64,000 nucleotides of DNA, taken from positions 124,001 through 188,000 of the forward strand of contig NZ_JARKNC010000010.1 of the NCBI RefSeq assembly GCF_029360805.1, in the 5' to 3' direction. The notes below the pieces were generated by a model. That model saw nothing but the letters and a program-made list of their open reading frames with translations. It was not told the origin of the DNA and did not search any database. Source of the DNA: Daejeonella sp. JGW-45. Lineage in GTDB: Bacteria > Bacteroidota > Bacteroidia > Sphingobacteriales > Sphingobacteriaceae. How positions within the stretch are numbered: position 1 is the stretch's first letter; the number at the start of each line of letters is the position of its first letter. Shown here piece by piece: positions 26,368 to 34,467 of the stretch. Both the position numbers and the translations under genes were made by a program.

Positions 26368-27423
26368 TTACAAGAAAAGACTGAACCCCCAATATAAGAG
26401 TGCAGCAAGGGCAGCGGACACAGGAATAGTCAGCACCCACGCCCACATCAGGCTAATTGTAACACCCCAGCGCACAGCTGATACGCGTTTACTCAGGCCC
26501 ACGCCAATGATCGCACCGGTGATCGTATGTGTGGTAGATACCGGGATCTTGAAATGTTCTGTCATGAAAAGGGTAATAGCACCGGCAGTTTCTGCAGCAA
26601 CACCTTCCAGCGGCGTTACTTTGGTGATCTTGGTGCCCATAGTCTTAACGATCTTCCACCCACCACTCATTGTTCCAGCAGCAATTGCACTATAGCAGGC
26701 AATCGGGATCCACTCGGGGATATGATCGATATGTACCTTGCCAGCCTTAACGGTATAACCGACATGCAGCCAGGCCGACATAGTATCTACGCTAAGATTG
26801 GCATCTTTAAGGTAAACGATAACGGCTGCTGCAATGATACCCATAACCTTTTGAGCATCGTTTCCACCATGGCCAAGACTAAAAAGAGCAGATGAAACAA
26901 GTTGAAGTTTTTTAAACCACCATTCCGCACGTGAAGGATTGGCATACCGGCAAATATTTACGATAATGACGGTAATCAGATAGGCCATTAGCAAGCCGAT
27001 AATTGGTGCAAGGACAATGAATGCAGCAATTTTACCGATCACTCCAAGGTTTATCACATCCAGGCCGCCATGGGCTACAGCAGCTCCAGCGAAACCTCCA
27101 ATGAGGGTATGTGACGAACTGGAAGGGATACCGAACCACCAGGTAAGTAAATTCCAGGCAATTGCAGCCGTTACGCCGGCAAGGATCACAACAAGATTAA
27201 TGTTCATTGTATCTGCCGTCTTGGCTACGGTATCCGCAACGTTCAGATCAAATATCCAGTAAGCTATAAAGTTGAAAAATGCTGCCCAGAGCACCGCCTG
27301 GAAAGGTGTAAGCACTTTTGTTGAAACTACCGTCGCAATTGAATTTGCAGCGTCGTGAAAACCGTTGATATAATCAAACAGTAGCGCTAAAATTATGACG
27401 ACAATTAGTAATGTAAAACCCAT
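26368..27423 (-). CDS. pit: PiT family inorganic phosphate transporter
   Basis: Low-affinity phosphate/cation symporter, 351 aa, about ten membrane segments. Both halves of the inverted PiT repeat are visible: GFHDAANSIATVVST near residue 20 and GHGGNDAQKVMG in the middle, with the PVSTTHTITGAIIGVG repeat near the C-terminus mirroring IPSSSSHTLIGGFAGAA in the first half. Thirty bases downstream of the DUF47 gene, which encodes its usual regulator, and together they form an operon behind the Pho-box-like promoter at 28124-28163. Confidence 0.95.
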   Translation of the reverse strand: MGFTLLIVVIILALLFDYINGFHDAANSIATVVSTKVLTPFQAVLWAAFFNFIAYWIFDLNVADTVAKTADTMNINLVVILAGVTAAIAWNLLTWWFGIPSSSSHTLIGGFAGAAVAHGGLDVINLGVIGKIAAFIVLAPIIGLLMAYLITVIIVNICRYANPSRAEWWFKKLQLVSSALFSLGHGGNDAQKVMGIIAAAVIVYLKDANLSVDTMSAWLHVGYTVKAGKVHIDHIPEWIPIACYSAIAAGTMSGGWKIVKTMGTKITKVTPLEGVAAETAGAITLFMTEHFKIPVSTTHTITGAIIGVGLSKRVSAVRWGVTISLMWAWVLTIPVSAALAALLYWGFSLFL

Positions 27424-27452
27424 AGAACTGCTTGGTTAACGTAATGTTTGGC

Positions 27453-28100
27453 TTATGCGTTTTTTACCAGGATCGACTCCATTACGTTTGCCGCGTCTTC
27501 GCACATGTCAGTTGCGGTTTCCAGCGCAGAGAGGACCTCTTTATATTTGATCAGGATAACAGCATCTTTTTCGTACATAAAAAGCTCGCCGACAGCCTTG
27601 TCAAATACATAATCAGCTTGATTTTCGATGCTGTTTATACGAACGCAGGAATCTGCAATTATTCGTACATTCCGAAGATCACGTAATTCATGAATTGCCT
27701 TATTTAGATCCTGGCAAGCCTGTAGAATTAAATTAGCAAGCTCTTTAATCGGAGGGGTAATAACAGTCACCTGGTAGAGCTCCATACGGCTGGCAGATCC
27801 GTGTATATAATCAGCGATGTCATCCAGTGCACTTGCCAGGCGGTGAATATCTTCCCGGTCAAACGGTGTAATGAAGTTTTTGCTGAGTTCAAGGTGTATT
27901 TGATGAGTGATCTCATCACCTGTGTGCTCAAGATCTTCAATATCCTTAAAAAGCTCTTTACGGCGGGTAAGGTCTTCTGTATTAACAGCTTCTACAAGCT
28001 TTTCGCCTAACTTGATGAGATTTTCGCTATCCTTTTGAAAAAGAGGAAAGAATTTTTTGTCTTTAGGAATAAAGTACTGGAAAATACTGTTAAGTGACAT
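27453..28100 (-). CDS. DUF47 / PhoU-like phosphate transport regulator
   Basis: 215 aa all-helical protein of the DUF47 (TIGR00153) family, structurally related to PhoU. Visible signatures are the E-x-x-x-D metal-binding helices: LFKDIEDLEHTGDEITHQIH and DREDIHRLASALDDIADYIHG, plus a third near EVLSALETATDMCEDAANVME. Such proteins accompany PiT transporters and are thought to tune their activity or signalling; the pit gene follows at once. First gene of the dual-gene operon. Confidence 0.93.
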   Translation of the reverse strand: MSLNSIFQYFIPKDKKFFPLFQKDSENLIKLGEKLVEAVNTEDLTRRKELFKDIEDLEHTGDEITHQIHLELSKNFITPFDREDIHRLASALDDIADYIHGSASRMELYQVTVITPPIKELANLILQACQDLNKAIHELRDLRNVRIIADSCVRINSIENQADYVFDKAVGELFMYEKDAVILIKYKEVLSALETATDMCEDAANVMESILVKNA

Positions 28101-28123
28101 CTTATTGGGTTGTTTGAGATCAA

Positions 28124-28131
28124 CAAAAATA
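28124..28131 (-). promoter_or_regulatory. -7 box (TATTTTTG) of the DUF47-pit operon
   Basis: Perfect TAnnTTTG on the minus strand, 24 bases upstream of the DUF47 start. Immediately upstream are two 11-bp-spaced direct repeats that occupy the -33 position. Confidence 0.6.
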
Positions 28132-28138
28132 CCACACG

Positions 28139-28163
28139 AATGTTAAGTTAATGTTAACATTAA
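28139..28163 (-). promoter_or_regulatory. Pho-box-like direct repeats upstream of DUF47-pit
   Basis: On the + strand AATGTTAA occurs at 28139-28146 and again at 28150-28157, exactly 11 bases apart; read with the genes this is TTAACATT-n3-TTAACATT, seven bases upstream of the -7 box. The distal copy is also part of a perfect 16-bp palindrome, TTAATGTTAACATTAA (28148-28163). PhoB-type OmpR-family regulators bind 11-bp direct repeats in place of the -35 element, so this is a candidate phosphate-control site. The PhoR-like kinase gene ends eight bases further upstream (28172). Confidence 0.6.
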
Positions 28164-28171
28164 GAAAATGG

Positions 28172-29197
28172 TTACTTTATTCTTTCAAGGGTAAATCCGA
28201 AAGTGGAACCAATGTTTTCAGTACTTCTAACGGTTATCGTTTGCTGATGTGCTTCGATAATATGTTTGACGATGGCTAAGCCCAGGCCCGATCCACCGAT
28301 TTCCCTGGACCGGCTTTTGTCTGTACGGTAAAACCGTTCAGAAAGTCGGGGGAGAGATTTTTCTTCGATGCCAATACCGTCATCGGTAATCTCGACCAGA
28401 ATCTGGTCGTGCAGTTCAAAAGTTTTTATCGAAGTCGTTCCGGCGTATTTTCCATATTTAAACGAATTGTCGATAAGGTTTACAAGAACCTGTCTGACTT
28501 TTTCCCTGTCAGCATTGACCCATGTAGCATAGTTGTATTTTTCCTTAAACTCCATGGTGATATTGTACTTTTGCGCCACGAGTTCTAATGATTCAATAAC
28601 TTCCCTGATCAGCTCGGTGAGATCAAATTTTTCATAATTAACCGGTATCTCGCCACTTTCCAGTTTCGATATCGAATCCAGATCTTTAATAAAGAAAGCC
28701 AGACGATCGACATTCTTTGAAGCTTTTTCCAGGAACTGCTTTGAGAGCTCAGGGTCATTTATGTCATCGTCCTGAAGAGCTTCAATATAGCCCTGAATAG
28801 CAAAAAGCGGTGTTTTCAGCTCATGAGAGATGTTCGTTAAAAACTCTCTTCTGAACTTTTCCTGTTGTTTAAGCTGGTCGATCTCGCTTTTTTTATCTCT
28901 TGCCCATTCCTTAACCTCCTGTTCCACATCGTGAATGGGGTCAGTACTGACATATTCGCCCAGCGCGTCTTTAAGGTCTTTTCCCAGTTTAAGATTGTGG
29001 ATCAACTTATAGATCAATTTGATCTTACTGTAAACAAAGCGTTCTATTAAGTAATAAAATACCGCATAAGTGATTATTATTGAAACCGAAAAAGTAATTA
29101 AGAAATCAACCCATTTCTGCTGAAAGTAGAAATTGATTATCGACAAGGACAGCGCGACGGCAAGTGCATTAATGAAAACAAGAACCCATAATTTCAT
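28172..29197 (-). CDS. PhoR-like sensor histidine kinase
   Basis: 341 aa. Two membrane segments close together at the N-terminus (4-25 and 32-52) with almost no periplasmic loop, a short linker, HisKA domain with His125 in NISHELKTP, then HATPase with LIDNSFKYGKY, DDGIGIEEK and GGSGLGLAIVKHI. This topology and the FAIQGYIEALQD stretch resemble phosphate-sensing PhoR kinases of Bacteroidota, which sense through the transporter rather than directly. The position beside DUF47-pit supports that. No response regulator is adjacent; the partner must be elsewhere. Confidence 0.88.
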   Translation of the reverse strand: MKLWVLVFINALAVALSLSIINFYFQQKWVDFLITFSVSIIITYAVFYYLIERFVYSKIKLIYKLIHNLKLGKDLKDALGEYVSTDPIHDVEQEVKEWARDKKSEIDQLKQQEKFRREFLTNISHELKTPLFAIQGYIEALQDDDINDPELSKQFLEKASKNVDRLAFFIKDLDSISKLESGEIPVNYEKFDLTELIREVIESLELVAQKYNITMEFKEKYNYATWVNADREKVRQVLVNLIDNSFKYGKYAGTTSIKTFELHDQILVEITDDGIGIEEKSLPRLSERFYRTDKSRSREIGGSGLGLAIVKHIIEAHQQTITVRSTENIGSTFGFTLERIK

Positions 29198-29305
29198 ATG
29201 ACTAATTTATATATTTAAAATCCCCCGTGCGTGTCTTTTTAGTAATGTTTTTGGTAAGGAATCATTGCCTCTAACAAACTCCCTCCCATTCTTGCATAAA
29301 TTGTT

Positions 29306-29536
29306 TTAAGTAGGGAATTTACTATCGGCAATATCGTGAAGAAGCGCCGCGAGGTTGACGACAAGCTGGTCAACCTTTTCAGTTTTGGAAATCAACTTCG
29401 CATTATTGAAAACACGCTGAATATGCCACCAGTCGTGGCCTGCTTCAGAACCAGCCAGCCTGTCTTTTACGAATTTCTCTGTTAGCGAAATAATTTGTTT
29501 ACTCCGCAGGTTTGGGATCGCGTTTGCTTCCTTCAT
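29306..29536 (-). pseudogene. Truncated HD-domain phosphohydrolase fragment
   Basis: About 76 codons from the ATG at 29536 that match the N-terminal third of a small HD-domain hydrolase: SLTEKFVKDRLAGSEAGHDW, WHIQRVFNNA and LLHDIADSKF, where the HD motif is intact. In full-length relatives (about 200 aa or more) the reading continues after ADSKF; here it stops three codons later and the following 108 bases show no continuation in any frame. It overlaps the upstream methyltransferase gene by 38 bases. The rest of the HD fold, including the final metal ligand, is missing, so I consider it a decayed gene. Confidence 0.7.
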
Positions 29537-30674
29537 ATAATTCATATTCCAATAGCCTGCAATCAAGCTTTCCATTATAGAATTCCACACGTTTCGATGC
29601 CCTAAGGCCGATCTTTTTTGCCAGGTCTGGGTTCCCCGTAAAGATATAGCCCCTATAACCTTTACATTTTTGCTTCATAAAGTCACCGATACGCTTATAG
29701 GTCGCTTCAAGTTTTGAATGAACGCCGAGGCGTTCTCCATATTCCGGATTAAAAATAACTATACCCTGGCCGGCAGGTACTTCCGTTTCGGCAAAATCGC
29801 AAACAGAGAAGTCTATTAAATGATCCACACCTGCAGTCTTCGAATTTCTTTGAGATACATCGACAGCATCAGCCGAAATATCGGTAGCCACAATTCTCGA
29901 GGGTAATTCTTTTTTGGATTGATCTTTCAGCTTGCGTCTTTCACGGAAAAAAATTTCTTCCTCATATCCCAGTATGTGCATAAAGCCATAGTTCATCCTG
30001 AACAAGCCGGGGGATTTATTCGTAGCGAGAAGGGCTGCTTCGATTGCAAGTGTGCCCGACCCGCACATAGGAACTACAAATGGACTAACTCTGTCCCATT
30101 CCGTTGCCATTATCGCGCCGGCAGCCAGAGCCTCCAGCATAGGAGCCTTTCCAGGGATTTTACGGTAACCATGCTTTGCCAGCGTTTCGCCCGAAGTGTC
30201 AATAAATATCTCGGCATCATTTCCTTTCCAGTAAAGATGGATAACAGCCTTATTTGCATCGGAACCCGAATTAGGCCGGAGGCCTTTTTTCTCTTTAATG
30301 CGGTCTACGATTGCGTCCTTAACTTTAAGATTTGCAAAGAGTGGTGTAGTGATAGTTTCGTTATCGACTGTTGAGCTTACGGAAAAATATCCTGTAAAAT
30401 CTATCAGCTCTTCCCATGCGATTTCCATGAGCTCTTTGTACAAGCGTGCAGGATTTTCGGCCGTGAATGTCTTGATCGAATAAAGGACCTGGCTTGCACA
30501 GCGCAGATTAAGGTTCAAGGGGATACAATCGTTGATTGTTCCTTCCAATTCTACCCCTGTACTGAAAGCCCGAACTATTTTATAATCCAGGCTCTCTACC
30601 TCACGCTGTAAATAAGGTGATAAGCGATTGTTACAGGTTATAATGATCTTACTTCTGTTGTGGAAAACTTGCAT
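29499..30674 (-). CDS. THUMP-domain class I SAM-dependent RNA methyltransferase (RlmL N-terminal/RlmL-like)
   Basis: About 391 aa starting at MQVFHNRSK (30674); the longer start seven codons upstream is out of line with the family. Order: ferredoxin-like N-terminus, THUMP domain (to about residue 155), then the UPF0020 methyltransferase domain with VPMCGSGTLAIEAALLA (SAM binding) and NPEYGERLG, a variant of the catalytic NPPYG motif. It is expected to make N2-methylguanosine in 23S rRNA (position 2445 in E. coli RlmL). The second, RlmK-like half of E. coli RlmL is absent, as is usual in Bacteroidota. A perfect -7 box lies 10 bases upstream. Confidence 0.92.
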   Translation of the reverse strand: MQVFHNRSKIIITCNNRLSPYLQREVESLDYKIVRAFSTGVELEGTINDCIPLNLNLRCASQVLYSIKTFTAENPARLYKELMEIAWEELIDFTGYFSVSSTVDNETITTPLFANLKVKDAIVDRIKEKKGLRPNSGSDANKAVIHLYWKGNDAEIFIDTSGETLAKHGYRKIPGKAPMLEALAAGAIMATEWDRVSPFVVPMCGSGTLAIEAALLATNKSPGLFRMNYGFMHILGYEEEIFFRERRKLKDQSKKELPSRIVATDISADAVDVSQRNSKTAGVDHLIDFSVCDFAETEVPAGQGIVIFNPEYGERLGVHSKLEATYKRIGDFMKQKCKGYRGYIFTGNPDLAKKIGLRASKRVEFYNGKLDCRLLEYELYEGSKRDPKPAE

Positions 30675-30683
30675 AATAATTTG

Positions 30684-30691
30684 CAAAGTTA
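30684..30691 (-). promoter_or_regulatory. Candidate -7 box (TAACTTTG) for the RlmL-like gene
   Basis: Perfect TAnnTTTG on the minus strand, ten bases before the ATG at 30674, implying a very short or absent leader. Confidence 0.45.
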
Positions 30692-30816
30692 ACAATTAAA
30701 ACCTGCCTGAATTTTATACTTTTACAAATCTATAAGGCCGGATTTGTTCCCCACCCCAGGGATGGTCCAAAGTCACAGCTGTAAAGATTAGAGAGATCAA
30801 TTAATATAAAATAACC

Positions 30817-31185
30817 ATGGACATCAAAGGAAAAGTACATGAAATCTCGCAGGTAATTACCGTGAGTGATAAGTTCAAAAAACGCGAACTTATATTGGAA
30901 TATGCTGAAAATCCGACATACCCTGAATATGTAAAGTTTGAAGCAGTGCAGGACAAAGTAAACTTATTCGACAACTTAAAGGTGGGCGACCAGGTAGAGT
31001 TATTTTTTAATCTTCGCGGACGTCCATGGACAGACAAAACGGGTAAAACTTCATATTTTAACACACTTTCGGTATGGAGAATAAATCCGATTGGCGCTGC
31101 ACAGGCTTCATCTTCCTCAGCCCCGGAGTACGCTGCGCCGGTGGATATTACATCAGCACCTGACGACGACGATTTGCCATTTTAA
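30817..31185 (+). CDS. DUF3127 domain protein
   Basis: 122 aa. The first 90 residues match the Bacteroidota DUF3127 family (opening GKVHEISQVITVSDKFKKRE, then VGDQVELFFNLRGRPW), followed by a short disordered tail ending in an acidic DDDDLPF. An OB-like beta domain with an acidic DDDLPF tip is the same layout as single-stranded DNA-binding protein, whose acidic tail recruits repair proteins; I infer nucleic-acid binding but cannot show it. Single gene, convergent with the T9SS-type protein. Confidence 0.87.
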   Translation: MDIKGKVHEISQVITVSDKFKKRELILEYAENPTYPEYVKFEAVQDKVNLFDNLKVGDQVELFFNLRGRPWTDKTGKTSYFNTLSVWRINPIGAAQASSSSAPEYAAPVDITSAPDDDDLPF

Positions 31186-31191
31186 TATTTA

Positions 31192-31290
31192 ACTGCAGAG
31201 GACGCAAAGTTTGCATAGCGAATAAAAGGTTGTGTTAAAGTCGTCTAACTGCTTTGCGTCCTCTGCGAAAAACTTTGCGTCCTTTGCGGT
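31192..31290. repeat. 9-bp-phased CTTTGCGnn repeat in two inverted blocks
   Basis: Inverted units at 31192, 31201 (GACGCAAAG) and 31210 (TTTGCATAG); direct units at 31252 (CTTTGCGTC), 31261 (CTCTGCGAA), 31273 (CTTTGCGTC) and 31282 (CTTTGCGGT). The stretches 31195-31209 and 31252-31266 are perfect 15-bp reverse complements. The unit recurs at 34335-34436. Confidence 0.9.
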
Positions 31291-31310
31291 TAAATTAATC
31301 TTATAAATTC

Positions 31311-31345
31311 AAAAGCCCCTGTCCGGAAATCCAGCAGGGGCTTTT
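31311..31345. terminator. Bidirectional terminator
   Basis: AAAAGCCCCTG (31311-31321) pairs perfectly with CAGGGGCTTTT (31335-31345), loop of 13 bases. It lies between the convergent DUF3127 and T9SS-type genes, just after the 9-mer repeat array. Confidence 0.9.
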
Positions 31346-31362
31346 AAATTATATATCTATAA

Positions 31363-32340
31363 TCATTCTTTAATAATCCGCTTAACGAACCAGTTTCCAT
31401 TCTGGCTTATAGTAATATGGTATACTCCGTTTTTCGGAAGCATGAATTGCTTAACATAGTGACCGTTGGAATTAGTTGCTTCATCCGTGAAAACGGCTTT
31501 CATCTCGCTATCAAGAATATTTACCTTGGCTGGACCTTTACCCGACATATTAAATGACAAGGTCATTTTTCCGCTTGAAAAGTTAGGGAATAAGGTCAGG
31601 TCGTTTACTTCGAGCGCTTTAGTTACAACCTCATTGCCAGTGATCTTCTTAAGGTGATCTTTACTGGCGTCACTTATCCTGATGCTCATATGGCTTGAAA
31701 TGCCGTCCTTGTCCGTATAGTTATAATTGAACGACGATGAATTATTTCTTTCGGCAAAGCCAGGAAAGGCACGGCCCTCAAACCTCATGCCGGGCAATTC
31801 AACTCTTTCAAATGAACCCGGAAACCCGGGAATCTCATCACGGTGCATAGTAATGATGCGTTTCCTTAAATTGCTGTCGAGACCATCCATTTTGAAATCG
31901 AAGCGTTTCATTAAACTATCGGCGTTAAAGCTAAATCTTTTCAGGCTGTCACCGTTAAACTTGAATACCTTCAGGTCTCCTGGCGTATTAAAACCGAGGT
32001 CTTCGTTAAAATGATCCCGCCAAACTAAAACTTTCGGTTCTTTTCCATTGCGGCTTATTATGATATCTTTCTCGTCTCTCTGTATAACTACGTCATTATT
32101 TCCAGGGCGTAACGCTCCCCCACTGCGGAACCTTTTCTCCATTTCCTTAAATTCTTTGCGGAGCCTTTCACGTTCGCTTCTGTCGAGCTCGCTGAACTTC
32201 TTTCCGTTAACCGTTGTATCACCGTCGTTAATAATAACACTACGAGATTCGCCTTTGCTCTGAGCCAGAGCTGTATAATCAGGGCTTACGGTCGCGATGA
32301 CAAAAAGGCAAAATAGAGATTTAAGTATATTCTTTTTCAT
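31363..32340 (-). CDS. Secreted protein with probable T9SS C-terminal sorting domain
   Basis: About 325 aa from MKKNILKS (32340), with a signal peptide ending in TALAQ. The middle is highly charged and rich in Arg/Asp/Phe, with repeated short segments around FNGDSLKRFSFNADSLMKRF (three SLxxRF-type units). The last 80 residues (LFPNFSSGKMTLSFNMSGKG to YHITISQNGNWFVKRIIKE) fit a type A Por-secretion C-terminal domain, with the start of the domain (usually YPNP) degraded to FPNF. It would be exported across the outer membrane by the type IX system. Divergent from a histidine kinase gene; function unknown. Confidence 0.82.
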   Translation of the reverse strand: MKKNILKSLFCLFVIATVSPDYTALAQSKGESRSVIINDGDTTVNGKKFSELDRSERERLRKEFKEMEKRFRSGGALRPGNNDVVIQRDEKDIIISRNGKEPKVLVWRDHFNEDLGFNTPGDLKVFKFNGDSLKRFSFNADSLMKRFDFKMDGLDSNLRKRIITMHRDEIPGFPGSFERVELPGMRFEGRAFPGFAERNNSSSFNYNYTDKDGISSHMSIRISDASKDHLKKITGNEVVTKALEVNDLTLFPNFSSGKMTLSFNMSGKGPAKVNILDSEMKAVFTDEATNSNGHYVKQFMLPKNGVYHITISQNGNWFVKRIIKE

Positions 32341-32360
32341 ATGATTACATTTAAGCTTAA

Positions 32361-32368
32361 CAAAAATA
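32361..32368 (-). promoter_or_regulatory. Candidate -7 box (TATTTTTG) for the T9SS-type gene
   Basis: Perfect TAnnTTTG on the minus strand, 21 bases upstream of the ATG at 32340. Confidence 0.45.
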
Positions 32369-32423
32369 AACTGCATACCACTCCGTTTTTGTTAAGGCTT
32401 TGTTAAAAAGTGTTAAAACTAAG

Positions 32424-32451
32424 TTGACTTATAGCTCGTTACGTATTTTTG
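32424..32451 (+). promoter_or_regulatory. Promoter of the histidine kinase gene (TTG-n17-TATTTTTG)
   Basis: A perfect -7 box TATTTTTG (32444-32451) with a TTG 17 bases upstream (32424-32426), the best two-part match in the window. The kinase ATG at 32459 is only seven bases away, so the transcript may be nearly leaderless. Confidence 0.55.
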
Positions 32452-32458
32452 TGATTGA

Positions 32459-34306
32459 ATGAAGAGAAAAAGCATCAGTTTGATAATAGGGTTAATGACC
32501 GTTGCGCTTATCGGCGTAATGGGCATGCAGCTATATTTTTTCAGGGAATCGTATCAGTTACAGGAAAAGCTCTTTGATCAGTCTGTTCATGAGGCGCTGA
32601 GCAATGTGGTTGACCGTATTGAGAAAAGAGATGCTAACAGGTTCCTTGAAAGGAAGGCAGAGACTAGTATAGTAAGGTCCGCAAGAAAAACCCAAAAACC
32701 TGTTCCGGCAAAACGAATTGAAAAACCGGTTAAAGTAAATGCCAGACTTCAGCGCTCGTCGGAAGCAAGCTATCTGGCTGGTGAGCAAAGAAAAGCTGAC
32801 AGTATTTTCAGAATACGGGATAGTATTTTCAGGGTGAGATACCCAAATGCCTGGATTATGGACGACGCCCTTACCGCGGATGAACTAAAGAATCCACAGT
32901 TTGACCTTAAGGTTGAAGTGACTGAATATATTGATGCATTCGGGCAACTAAGGGAAAGAGCCCATCAAACACTGTCCCGTGCCAGAAGCAACCTGGCTAT
33001 TGTTGGTGGTTTAACTATCGGTGATCCGGTCGCTGCAGCTTTGAGAGATTCGGTTCGACAGTACATAATCTTTGATCCGATAGAAGGAGCTGTGTTGCGA
33101 ACTATTCCCAAACCGAGAATTAAATACGTTCCGCCGCCGGTCCCAAAGACTGTATTGAAAAGCAAAGTTGAAAATGTAAACCAGTACCTGGCTGAAGAAA
33201 ATAAAAGGGAGGACGTATTTAAGGATCTTGCTAAAGAGTATCTAACTACTCACGTGCCTTTGAATCAGAGAATCCATCCTCAAACATTAGATTCCATGCT
33301 AAGGACTGAGTTGATGAATAGATCCATTAACAGCGATTATGAATATAAGGTTACGTCTGCAAAACGAGATTCTCTGATCTTTACACGTGCTTCTAACCAG
33401 ACTAAGTTTCTTCCATATAATAGCTATGAAACTCCTCTTTTTCCAAAAGATATGGTGAGGGATGCCGGAATGCTGACGATTACCTTTCCTGATAAGAACA
33501 CAATAATTCTGGCCAATCTGACCGCTATGATGGGTCTGTCGGGAGGACTGTTGCTGGTCCTTATATTCTGTTTTGGATATACGATTCACACGATACTCAT
33601 GCAGAAGAAATTGTCGGAGATGAAAACAGATTTTATCAACAATATGACTCATGAGTTTAAAACTCCGGTAGCCACAATTATGATAGCGAGCGAGGCTTTA
33701 AAGGATCCGGAACTTACTACTGATAAAACGCGTGTTGACAGACTGGCAAATATTATTTACGACGAAAACGTTCGTTTGGGGAGCCATATTGAAAGGGTGT
33801 TAAATATTGCCAAAATTGATAAAGGTGATCTGAAGCTCGAAAATAAGGAAGTAGAGATGAATGATCTTTTGTCGGCCATCGTGGATAGCATGTTCTTGCA
33901 GCTGCAGAAGCGAAACGCGACCATCGACCTGGAGTTGAATGCTGTCCAATCTACTGTCATGGGAGATGAACTGCATTTATCAAATATCATCTTCAATCTT
34001 CTTGACAATGCCAATAAATACAGTCCGCAAGATCCACAAATTAAGATCACTACGTTAAACTCGGGTAAAAATTTAATAATCAGGGTGTCTGATAAAGGAA
34101 TTGGTATGAGTCGCGATCAACTGAGTAAAATATTTGATCAGTTCTACCGTATACCCACAGGAAATGTTCATGATGTAAAGGGTTTCGGTTTGGGTTTAAG
34201 CTATGTAAGCAATATTGTTAAGAAATTACACGGAACTATTAAGGTTAAAAGTGAAAAGGACAGGGGGTCGGAGTTTGAGATAAGTTTGCCGTTAAAGCAA
34301 GCCTGA
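32459..34306 (+). CDS. Sensor histidine kinase with large periplasmic domain
   Basis: 615 aa. Membrane segments at about 7-27 and 350-372 bracket a periplasmic region of some 320 residues, which includes a Lys/Arg/Pro-rich stretch (100-140) and a Pro-rich KYVPPPVPK segment. Cytoplasmic part: HisKA with His398 in NNMTHEFKTP, HATPase with NLLDNANKYSPQ, KGIGMSRDQ and GFGLGLSYV. No HAMP domain is visible. It is the sensor for the OmpR-type regulator that begins 161 bases downstream. The signal sensed is unknown. Confidence 0.93.
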   Translation: MKRKSISLIIGLMTVALIGVMGMQLYFFRESYQLQEKLFDQSVHEALSNVVDRIEKRDANRFLERKAETSIVRSARKTQKPVPAKRIEKPVKVNARLQRSSEASYLAGEQRKADSIFRIRDSIFRVRYPNAWIMDDALTADELKNPQFDLKVEVTEYIDAFGQLRERAHQTLSRARSNLAIVGGLTIGDPVAAALRDSVRQYIIFDPIEGAVLRTIPKPRIKYVPPPVPKTVLKSKVENVNQYLAEENKREDVFKDLAKEYLTTHVPLNQRIHPQTLDSMLRTELMNRSINSDYEYKVTSAKRDSLIFTRASNQTKFLPYNSYETPLFPKDMVRDAGMLTITFPDKNTIILANLTAMMGLSGGLLLVLIFCFGYTIHTILMQKKLSEMKTDFINNMTHEFKTPVATIMIASEALKDPELTTDKTRVDRLANIIYDENVRLGSHIERVLNIAKIDKGDLKLENKEVEMNDLLSAIVDSMFLQLQKRNATIDLELNAVQSTVMGDELHLSNIIFNLLDNANKYSPQDPQIKITTLNSGKNLIIRVSDKGIGMSRDQLSKIFDQFYRIPTGNVHDVKGFGLGLSYVSNIVKKLHGTIKVKSEKDRGSEFEISLPLKQA

Positions 34307-34334
34307 TCCAACTCATTGCTGCTGCAAAAGTTTA

Positions 34335-34436
34335 AACACAAAGGCCGCTAAGGTTGGCGCAGAGCTTGCAAAGCGACTTGATGTGCTTTGGCCAAAACTT
34401 ACTATTGCACTATGCAAACTTTGCGCCCTTTGCGTT
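34335..34436. repeat. 9-bp-phased CTTTGCGnn repeat, second copy
   Basis: Inverted units at 34335 (AACACAAAG), 34344 (GCCGCTAAG), 34356 (GGCGCAGAG) and 34365 (CTTGCAAAG), with a 3-base insertion between the second and third. Direct units at 34410 (CTATGCAAA), 34419 (CTTTGCGCC) and 34428 (CTTTGCGTT). The unit CTATGCAAA is identical, on the other strand, to one in the array at 31192-31290. It fills the gap between the kinase and its response regulator. Confidence 0.85.
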
Positions 34437-34467
34437 AAAACAGGCGCTTTATGTTAAAAAGATTTAA

